Assembly (NCBI GenBank): GCA_048885185.1
Contig: JBHLQC010000080.1
Coordinates: forward strand, 1-7,143
Direction of reading: 5' to 3'
Source: Hermodarchaeum sp048885185
GTDB lineage: Archaea; Asgardarchaeota; Hermodarchaeia; Hermodarchaeales; Hermodarchaeaceae
DNA length: 7,143 bases
The notes beneath the pieces are model-generated. The model saw only the letters and a list, made by a program, of their open reading frames with translations, made no database searches and had not been told where the DNA came from. A program made the translations under genes and the position numbers. Shown piece by piece: positions 1-5,131 of this stretch (the first letter of the stretch is position 1; each line of letters starts with the position of its first letter).

Positions 1-1786
1 CAACGATTTCTTTTTCGGCTTCTTTTTCAGGTCGACCAAAGACATCGAGAAGCCGCGTCATCCGTTCTGCGGACGCCCTTGTTGCCATGAGAAATTCAAA
101 CAGTTCCGAGTCTTCAGGTGTTACCATTTGAGCAATTTCTGTGGTACTGAAAATTACTTGGAGATCGTTTCCAAGGTCGTGTCGTAGAAGTGAAGCATAG
201 AGCTCAAGATCACGATTGGTGTTTTTAAGCTCCATTTCGGCGAGTTTACGGTCGTGGATATCTCGGATCAGTGTAAAGAGCGCAATAACTTTTCCATCTC
301 GTTTAATTGGGGTGCTACTGACTTCGCTCCACCTTCGAGATCCATCCTTAGCAATAAAGGCATATTCAGTTGGAGGAACATGCTTTCCTTCAAATAGACG
401 TTTGGCAGTTTCAATAGCTTCTGGCAAGTTTTCTTGCCCCATGAGGTTAAGACTAGGAAAGAATTTGCCTTTAAGCTCATCCGGATGATATCCAAGATGT
501 TTTTGGACAGAGGGTGACACTTCAATGACATTTAGACTCGAGTCAATATAGAGGATGACATCACTAAGTTTTTCAAAGAATAAGCGATACCGTTCTTCAC
601 TTGTAGCGAGGGCTTCCAAGGCATTTTTCCGATCCGTGATATCCTCGATTGTTCCCTCATAATAGATGACATTCCCTTGAGAATTGCGAATTGAGCGACT
701 ATTAAGAAGGACCCAAATAATTCGCCCATCAAGTCGGCGAAACTGGGTTTCAAATCCTCGGACTATTCCTTCTTGGACGGCTCTTCGTGTGAATTCGCTT
801 CGAGCATTTGGGTCAACATAGAACGTAGAGGCGTTCCTGGTAAGCAAGGATTCTTTGTCAGGGTATCCGAGCATCTTAACGAGAGTGGGATTGACATCAA
901 GAATAGCTCCGTCAGGTGTTGTCCGGTATAGTCCGACGGGAACACTTTCAAAGAGACTTCGGTATTCGGCTTCAGCTTCTTTCACTTTTGTGATATCGGT
1001 TATTGTAGCCATAAGATGACTAGGGGTTCCAGTTTCATCGGTGATTAAAGAGGCCATTATGTGAACATCAATGAGCTTTCCGTCCGATCGATACCTGGAG
1101 TATTCACCACTATAATGACCCTTCTCGACGATCTCCTCGAAAATTTGAGGACCTATGTCTTCATAACCAATAAGATCTAAGGCGTTTCCGCCAAGTGATT
1201 CACCTTTGTTTTTCTGCCCAATGATGTCTAAAAATGCGTCATTTGAATAGGTGATTTTTCCTTTTAGATCTGTAATCACAATACCACTTGGTGAACTTGC
1301 CATAGCCTTTTCATGTAGCAGGCGTACGGTTTCAGCTTTTTTACGCTCAGTTATGTCCCTCACAATTGCAAGAACAGCTTTTTTTCCACGATATTCTATC
1401 AAACGTGCACTAATTTCAACAGGTATCTGTTCCCCTTTTTTGGGGTTGATTTGAGTTTCGAAAAGTATCGATCCTTTTTCTTGGATTTCTCGAATATGTG
1501 TGGGTACTAATGGAGCAGTATTGGGACCACCAAAATCATGTGGTTTCATCTGAAGTAATTCATCATAGGCGTAGCCTGTGAGATAACACGCACCTCGATT
1601 TACATCAATGAACCTTCCCTCAGAATCAATGAAGAAGAATGCATCACTGGCATTATTAAAAATCGTTCGAAACTTTTCTTCACTCTCACGCAAAGCATTC
1701 TCAACACGATTCGGTGCTGTATTATCAACTTTAGTTATTTTCCCCTTTTCTGAACGGGTTTTCGACTTCTTTGGTGCCATCATCAT
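1..1786 (-). CDS. Multi-PAS sensor histidine kinase, N-terminal part (C-terminus beyond window)
   Basis: A frame of 595 codons runs unbroken off the left edge. Four PAS domains follow a charged N-terminus, at about residues 38-150, 155-268, 273-387 and 395-514. Each ends in the usual D-I-x-(E/D)-R-K-like linker (Asp144, Asp264, Asp382 and Asp509; the second reads DITKVKEAE). A HisKA-type dimerisation helix follows with H-box LLRHDLGND; His536 is the likely phosphorylated residue. The HATPase domain must lie outside the window. No membrane segment or signal peptide is visible, so a cytoplasmic sensor is expected. The ligand or cofactor cannot be told from sequence. Three consecutive ATGs (1786, 1783, 1780) open the gene. 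The only SD-like bases, GGG at 1789-1791, are spaced best for the second or third, so the true start may be 1783 or 1780. The gene lies 167 bp downstream of ftr on the same strand. No response regulator is visible. Family call is firm; signal and target are unknown. Confidence 0.93.
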   Translation of the reverse strand, partial: MMMAPKKSKTRSEKGKITKVDNTAPNRVENALRESEEKFRTIFNNASDAFFFIDSEGRFIDVNRGACYLTGYAYDELLQMKPHDFGGPNTAPLVPTHIREIQEKGSILFETQINPKKGEQIPVEISARLIEYRGKKAVLAIVRDITERKKAETVRLLHEKAMASSPSGIVITDLKGKITYSNDAFLDIIGQKNKGESLGGNALDLIGYEDIGPQIFEEIVEKGHYSGEYSRYRSDGKLIDVHIMASLITDETGTPSHLMATITDITKVKEAEAEYRSLFESVPVGLYRTTPDGAILDVNPTLVKMLGYPDKESLLTRNASTFYVDPNARSEFTRRAVQEGIVRGFETQFRRLDGRIIWVLLNSRSIRNSQGNVIYYEGTIEDITDRKNALEALATSEERYRLFFEKLSDVILYIDSSLNVIEVSPSVQKHLGYHPDELKGKFFPSLNLMGQENLPEAIETAKRLFEGKHVPPTEYAFIAKDGSRRWSEVSSTPIKRDGKVIALFTLIRDIHDRKLAEMELKNTNRDLELYASLLRHDLGNDLQVIFSTTEIAQMVTPEDSELFEFLMATRASAERMTRLLDVFGRPEKEAEKEIV

Positions 1787-1895
1787 TTCCCTTTTGTGGG
1801 GTGGCTTTACAGAGGGGTGATTGAATTCCCCAACCTCTTCTCAAGTTTTGTATCTAGTTAGTGGTAATAAGTGTCTTTCGTTCAATCTTTTAGAT

Positions 1896-1908
1896 AATTC
1901 TAAGAATT
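1896..1908. promoter_or_regulatory. 13-bp palindrome upstream of the sensor kinase
   Basis: AATTCT-A-AGAATT is a perfect 6+1+6 inverted repeat in the 167-bp gap between ftr and the kinase. On the minus strand it sits just upstream of a weak TATA-like stretch (TTATCTAAAA, plus coordinates 1888-1897), so it could be a regulator site for the kinase. A short AT-rich palindrome can arise by chance, and no second copy was noticed in the window. The rest of the gap, 1787-1895, holds no gene that I can see. Confidence 0.25.
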
Positions 1909-1910
1909 GC

Positions 1911-1921
1911 GAGAAGAAAAG
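1911..1921 (-). terminator. Possible T-rich terminator of ftr
   Basis: On the minus strand CTTTTCTTCTC starts 32 nt after the ftr stop codon. Archaeal RNA polymerase often terminates at T-rich tracts without a hairpin, and none is obvious here. The tract is short and broken by C residues, so readthrough into the kinase gene is possible. Confidence 0.22.
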
Positions 1922-1953
1922 CTAGGCAAATGAGGGGTCAGCAGTGAGTTTTG

Positions 1954-2850
1954 CTAATCTATGATGGCTTTTAAGTGGAGTTTATGTTGGCCGAGTTTAC
2001 CTCCGAAGTTCGCAGCAGTAACACGAACCAGATCTGGCACTTTTACAGCAGCATGAAGAGCTGCACGCATTCCATCTTGAACGGCATTCTTACTAAGACC
2101 GTTGAGTACAATTTCGAGCACACTATTGACACTAGGAGGAACCAGAGAATCAGGAACTTGCTCACGTAGGGTCGGGCAAAGGCGCACGTTAGTCGAAGCC
2201 TTCAGGAAATCGTATTTTGATCCTACTTGACTCCCACTCCGACAGATACCCCCTGGAAACGGTGCTACGCAGCCATCGACACCATGGATGGCTTCAACCG
2301 CAGCCTCTGTCGCTTTTAATGTACCTTTCCGTGTTTTACCCATCAGAATCAGATTTCCACCACCTACGCCTTTCCTAATCCCGAATTTTTCTTCAATGAG
2401 AAATTCACCCTCGATGACCGGAATCCTCCACAAGAGCAGTTTGTCACCCACCCGTTTTCGATCTTCGTATCCATCTCCGAAATAACGAAGTTGATCACCC
2501 ACATCCACCCATTCCTCTGCATCATCCAATGCATTGAATACGGCAGATGTTGGACAAGTGAGAATACATTGTCCTGTCCGCTTACGCAGCTGTTTCGCTA
2601 AATCTTTGGATTTCAATGCAGCGAAGAGCAACGTAATGCCAGGACGCTTATCGGGCGTTTCAGTTTTGGGTATGATTTGGTCAATACCCGCTTCAACTTT
2701 GCATTCAATCACAGAGGTAGCAAATCCCGCTGCAGATTGAGCACAGATTTGAGCCCATTTTGCCGTATCGGCGGTCATCAAAATTCGTGCAACCTGCATA
2801 TCAAAGGCTTCAGCGAAGGTATCTTCGATTTCTACTCCATTCAATTCCAT
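1954..2850 (-). CDS. ftr: Formylmethanofuran:tetrahydromethanopterin formyltransferase
   Basis: Ftr reversibly transfers the formyl group from formyl-methanofuran to N5 of tetrahydromethanopterin, the second step of the archaeal methyl branch of CO2 reduction; it is a cytosolic homo-oligomer in studied archaea. The 298-residue product has the usual family length. It opens with MELNGVEIEDTFAEAF, close to the typical Ftr N-terminus, then carries AGFATSVIECKVEAGID, the FGDGY motif and PVIEGEFLIEEKFG. The C-terminal lobe has AAVEAIHGVDG, APFPGGI and VGSKYDFL, and ends with ANFGGKLGQHKLHL. Both Ftr lobes are therefore complete. The ATG at 2850 is preceded by GGTG (2859-2862) at 8-nt spacing and matches the family N-terminus. 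It is transcribed divergently from fwdC-mch, whose products act immediately before and after it. No frameshift or missing motif was seen. Confidence 0.97.
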   Translation of the reverse strand: MELNGVEIEDTFAEAFDMQVARILMTADTAKWAQICAQSAAGFATSVIECKVEAGIDQIIPKTETPDKRPGITLLFAALKSKDLAKQLRKRTGQCILTCPTSAVFNALDDAEEWVDVGDQLRYFGDGYEDRKRVGDKLLLWRIPVIEGEFLIEEKFGIRKGVGGGNLILMGKTRKGTLKATEAAVEAIHGVDGCVAPFPGGICRSGSQVGSKYDFLKASTNVRLCPTLREQVPDSLVPPSVNSVLEIVLNGLSKNAVQDGMRAALHAAVKVPDLVRVTAANFGGKLGQHKLHLKAIID

Positions 2851-2858
2851 TGTTAGTA

Positions 2859-2862
2859 CACC
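2859..2862 (-). promoter_or_regulatory. Ribosome-binding site of ftr
   Basis: On the minus strand GGTG lies 8 nt before the ftr ATG and can pair with the CACC part of the archaeal 16S rRNA 3' end. It is short and weak. If the TATA-like box at 2886-2893 is used, the leader would be only about 14 nt and would just include this site. Confidence 0.4.
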
Positions 2863-2885
2863 AGACCAGAGTCGTAATGGATATA

Positions 2886-2893
2886 ATCATAAA
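2886..2893 (-). promoter_or_regulatory. Candidate TATA box of ftr
   Basis: The minus strand reads TTTATGAT here, followed by a second AT-rich stretch, TTATAT (2881-2886). With the usual archaeal distance of about 25 nt to the start site, transcription would begin near 2864 and give a very short leader. It overlaps the candidate box for fwdC on the other strand. Assigned by position and composition only. Confidence 0.35.
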
Positions 2894-2896
2894 TAA
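2889..2896 (+). promoter_or_regulatory. Candidate TATA box of fwdC-mch
   Basis: ATAAATAA on the plus strand resembles an archaeal TATA box. Transcription would start near 2917, giving a leader of about 65 nt that includes the clear SD before fwdC. The predicted start falls inside the dyad at 2910-2925. Assigned by position and composition only. Confidence 0.35.
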
Positions 2897-2909
2897 GGTT
2901 ACCATACAA

Positions 2910-2925
2910 CCTAAAGTTCTTTAGG
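2910..2925. promoter_or_regulatory. Perfect inverted repeat between ftr and fwdC, candidate operator
   Basis: CCTAAAG-TT-CTTTAGG is a perfect 7-bp inverted repeat with a 2-bp spacer, a form typical of sites for dimeric helix-turn-helix regulators. It would overlap the inferred fwdC start site, a repressing position. It also lies about 17 bp upstream of the ftr TATA candidate, a position used by archaeal activators. One protein could therefore control both transcripts. The dyad is seen directly; the function is inferred. Confidence 0.45.
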
Positions 2926-2969
2926 CTAGTTCAACGAATTGCGAATACCCTAACTAATGACCCAGAAAT

Positions 2970-2976
2970 GGAGTGA
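2970..2976 (+). promoter_or_regulatory. Ribosome-binding site of fwdC
   Basis: GGAGTGA, a near-complete match to the archaeal SD consensus, ends 6 nt before the ATG at 2983. It fixes that codon as the start rather than the out-of-frame ATG at 2957. Confidence 0.8.
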
Positions 2977-2982
2977 CAAAAA

Positions 2983-3876
2983 ATGGCAGTCTCAAAGGTT
3001 GTGCTTCGACCTATCATTGATCCGAGCGAACAGGTTCCCATTAATCTTGGAAATGTTACACCAGACACCTTCGCAGGGAAGTCACTGGAGAAAATCAACA
3101 AACTCAAGATTTGGCACGGAAATCGACGTCTCACCCTTAACAAAGTCTTTGAAGTAACTGGAAAAACTGTCAAAGCCTCTGAAAAAATGGTGATAGAGGT
3201 TCAAGGGAACATCCCATATTGTCGCCATTTGGGGGAGGATATGACGGCAGGGAAAATTCTCGTAAAGGGAGACGTGGGAATGCACTTAGGCGCCCGTATG
3301 AAGGGAGGAACTATCGAAGTGAAGGGAAACGCAGATCATTGGCTTGGTGCTGAGATGTCTGGAGGAGCCATTCGTGTTGGAGGGAATGTTGGTGATAAAG
3401 CTGCTTCTGCCTATCTTGGAAGTAAATATGGAATGAATGGGGGAAGCCTTCACATTAAGGGCAATGTAGGACATGAACTTGGAATGGGTATGAGGCGTGG
3501 TGTCATTGTCGTTGATGGTGACACTGAATCTTTTACCGGCACTCAAATGCTTGCGGGAACGATTATTGTTAGAGGTCAACTGGGTGATCGGGCAGGTGCC
3601 GCGATGCGCTATAAAGGCACGATTATCGCATTGGGAAAGGCAGAATCCCTGATGCCATCACATTTGTTCAATGGTGAATATTCGGAAATGCTCGTTCTTC
3701 GGTTGTTAATGGATGCAATTGAAAAAGAAATTCCTGGCGTCACCTTTACTGAAAAAGAACGGGTCGGTCCCTATCTCAGATATACAGGCGACTTTGGCTC
3801 CGGGGGTCGCGGGGAATTGCTGTTATTCAAACCGAAGAATACACACATTTTCGAGGCAAGAAATAATGGCGACTAA
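2983..3876 (+). CDS. fwdC: Formylmethanofuran dehydrogenase subunit C
   Basis: FwdC is the beta-helix subunit of the formylmethanofuran dehydrogenase complex, which reversibly reduces CO2 to formyl-methanofuran; in the known structure it helps join the two catalytic subunits. Here an N-terminal domain (about 1-75, with TFAGKSLEKINKLKIWHGNR) precedes about seven right-handed beta-helix turns (about 80-222) of the form G-x-x-M-x-x-G-x-I-x-V-x-G, as in ARMKGGTIEVKGNA. This is the GXGXG fold shared with the C-terminus of glutamate synthase. The C-terminal motif GPYLRYTGDF is conserved. At 297 residues it is longer than the roughly 270 usual for the family as I recall it: about 25 residues (about 233-257) lie between the helix and GPYL, and there is a short tail. 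The start is fixed by GGAGTGA. Its 3' end overlaps mch. Subunits A, B and D are absent from the window, so they must be encoded elsewhere. A GltB-like alternative is unlikely given the N-terminus and context. Confidence 0.95.
   Translation: MAVSKVVLRPIIDPSEQVPINLGNVTPDTFAGKSLEKINKLKIWHGNRRLTLNKVFEVTGKTVKASEKMVIEVQGNIPYCRHLGEDMTAGKILVKGDVGMHLGARMKGGTIEVKGNADHWLGAEMSGGAIRVGGNVGDKAASAYLGSKYGMNGGSLHIKGNVGHELGMGMRRGVIVVDGDTESFTGTQMLAGTIIVRGQLGDRAGAAMRYKGTIIALGKAESLMPSHLFNGEYSEMLVLRLLMDAIEKEIPGVTFTEKERVGPYLRYTGDFGSGGRGELLLFKPKNTHIFEARNNGD
3853..3856 (+). promoter_or_regulatory. Ribosome-binding site of mch, inside fwdC
   Basis: GAGG lies 9 nt before the ATG at 3866, within the last codons of fwdC. 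It supports 3866 as the mch start and suggests translation coupled to fwdC. Confidence 0.5.
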
Positions 3877-4843
3877 GACAAAACCCAGTGTCAATAAACT
3901 GGCAATGAACTTGGTCAAACGATTAATCAATGATAGTGATCTTCTTCGAGTTAAGGTTCATAAAACCAAAGGAAAAACGACCATTATTGACTGCGGAATT
4001 GATGTTCCTGGCAGCCTTGAAGCGGGACGATTAGTCTCCGAAATTTGTATGGGCGGATTAGGAACTGTTGCGATAGAAACAACAACTGTAAGTGGTAAGA
4101 CGTTTCCAGCCACTCGTGTAACAACTGATTCTCCACCACTAGCCTGTATCGGTTCCCAAGCAGCAGGCTGGGATATTAAGGTCGAAGGATTCTTTGCTTT
4201 AGGATCCGGACCAGCTCGCGCCCGATCTCGGGTAGAGAGCAAGCTCTTCAATAAGCTCAACTATAAAGACAATCACAAAGAAGCCGTTCTCGTATTAGAG
4301 ACCCGAACCATCCCTAATCCAGCTGTGTGTGAATATGTAGCAGAGAAATGTCAAATCGATGAAAAAGACTTGTATCTCCTCGTAGCCCCAACAGCTAGTA
4401 TAGTTGGTTCAGTGCAAATTGCTGCACGTATTGTCGAAACCGGAATTCACAAACTCAAGATTCTCGGATACAATATCAACAAGATACTCAGCGGTACAGG
4501 ATTATGTCCCATTGTTCCAGTGGCTCGAAAAGACATGCGAGCCATGGGCATCACAAACGATGCAATTCTCATGATGGGTGAAACCTTCCTCTTCATCCAA
4601 TCGACCGAAGATGACGATCTCGCAAACTTGGTTAAGCAGGTTCCCTCCTCCACCTCATCAGATTATGGGAAGGCCTTCCATCAAATCTTCAAGGATGCTG
4701 AAGGGGACTTTTATAAGATTGATAAGATGCTCTTTGCTCCTGCCCATATTACAGTCAATGATTTGCGGACAGGACAATACCATACATCAGGAAACTTGGA
4801 TCCACAACTCTTCTTGGAAGCACTGGAAACAACTTTGAAGTAA
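3866..4843 (+). CDS. mch: Methenyltetrahydromethanopterin cyclohydrolase
   Basis: Mch reversibly converts 5-formyl-H4MPT to 5,10-methenyl-H4MPT plus water, directly after Ftr; it is a cytosolic enzyme. The 325-residue product matches the usual length of about 320. Recognisable segments are SVNKLAMNLVKRLI near the N-terminus, IDCGIDVPGSLEAGR, ICMGGLGTV, DSPPLACIGSQAAGW, ALGSGPARA, APTASIVGSVQIAARIVET, GTGLCPIVPVARKD and APAHITVNDLRTG. Arg188 and Glu191 in ARIVET are spaced like the Arg and Glu reported as catalytic in characterised Mch; I match them from memory. The frame is open back to 3713, but that would add 51 non-family residues lying inside fwdC. The ATG at 3866 gives the normal N-terminus and has GAGG upstream. 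It overlaps fwdC by 11 bp, so the two genes form one operon. No defect was seen. Confidence 0.97.
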   Translation: MATKTKPSVNKLAMNLVKRLINDSDLLRVKVHKTKGKTTIIDCGIDVPGSLEAGRLVSEICMGGLGTVAIETTTVSGKTFPATRVTTDSPPLACIGSQAAGWDIKVEGFFALGSGPARARSRVESKLFNKLNYKDNHKEAVLVLETRTIPNPAVCEYVAEKCQIDEKDLYLLVAPTASIVGSVQIAARIVETGIHKLKILGYNINKILSGTGLCPIVPVARKDMRAMGITNDAILMMGETFLFIQSTEDDDLANLVKQVPSSTSSDYGKAFHQIFKDAEGDFYKIDKMLFAPAHITVNDLRTGQYHTSGNLDPQLFLEALETTLK

Positions 4844-4864
4844 ATTTGTTATTATCACGAAATT

Positions 4865-5005
4865 TTACCTTGAAACCAAAGCACTTTGAGTACCATAAAC
4901 CAATTCATCACTAGCACTTTGTAAAAACTCTGCTTCGAGCATTTGAGCATACAATCAATCGCTGTCCAATCTCTCCACAACAATATCGTTTAGTTCAGCA
5001 GACAT
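4865..5005 (-). pseudogene. Minus-strand reading frame broken by one in-frame TGA; decayed small gene or chance
   Basis: The ATG at 5005 opens MSAELNDIVVERLDSD, then a TGA (4955-4957). The same frame continues as LYAQMLEAEFLQSASDE and on to a TAA at 4865-4867. Upstream of the ATG the frame is open back to 5098 and would encode a leucine-rich stretch (LDELLLLLFLVSYYILKNR) like a membrane anchor, but without an ATG. Read through, it looks like a short membrane-anchored acidic protein of about 75 residues. It could be a decayed gene, a TGG-to-TGA change, recoding, or coincidence in AT-rich spacer. I recognise no family. It is convergent with mch and divergent from the ATPase gene. Confidence 0.18.
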
Positions 5006-5018
5006 CTTATATGTAATA

Positions 5019-5045
5019 GCACTGCTCTTGGCAGCGCGGTTTTTT
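5019..5045 (+). terminator. Hairpin plus T6 tract, possible terminator of fwdC-mch
   Basis: GCACTGC and GCAGCGC form a 7-bp stem with one A-C mismatch around a TCTTG loop (5019-5037). GG and six T follow (5040-5045), as in an intrinsic terminator on the plus strand. It lies about 175 nt after the mch stop and about 90 nt before the ATPase start, so it could separate the two transcripts. Archaea rely mainly on the T tract. The same TTTTTTAAAAT could instead serve as a TATA box for the ATPase gene. Confidence 0.33.
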
Positions 5046-5119
5046 AAAATGTAATAGCTTACTAGGAAAAGAAGTAACAATAATTCATCCAGACTAAATC
5101 AGAGCAGCACCATTCCGTA

Positions 5120-5123
5120 GAGG
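5120..5123 (+). promoter_or_regulatory. Ribosome-binding site supporting a TTG start
   Basis: GAGG lies 8 nt before TTG 5132, the only good initiation signal ahead of the conserved N-terminus of the ATPase. A rival is AAAGGAT (5183-5189) just before ATG 5192, which would shorten the protein by 20 residues. Confidence 0.45.
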
Positions 5124-5131
5124 GACCAAAG

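Noticed and set aside
1798..1819. Two GGGGTG copies and a G4/C4 hairpin possibility in the kinase leader
   Set aside because: The hairpin needs a bulge and a G-U pair, and the repeats are 6 bp; too weak to call a riboswitch or attenuator.
3713..3865. Upstream extension of mch to an ATG at 3713, giving 376 residues
   Set aside because: The extra 51 residues lie wholly within fwdC in another frame, match no Mch N-terminus I know, and lack a good SD; 3866 gives the family length.
1954..4843. Methylotrophic bacterial fhc-type cluster
   Set aside because: Sequence features read closer to archaeal Ftr, FwdC and Mch, bacterial clusters usually keep fhcABCD together, and the promoter and pump context is archaeal; not fully excluded without a tree.
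4880..4921. Direct repeat AGCACTTTG (4880-4888 and 4913-4921), 33 bp apart
   Set aside because: Only 9 bp match and the flanks are unrelated; two copies in AT-rich spacer are easily explained by chance.
4844..5131. tRNA or other structured RNA gene in the mch-ATPase spacer
   Set aside because: No cloverleaf, T-loop (GTTCRA) context or long stem was found; only the short hairpin at 5019-5037.
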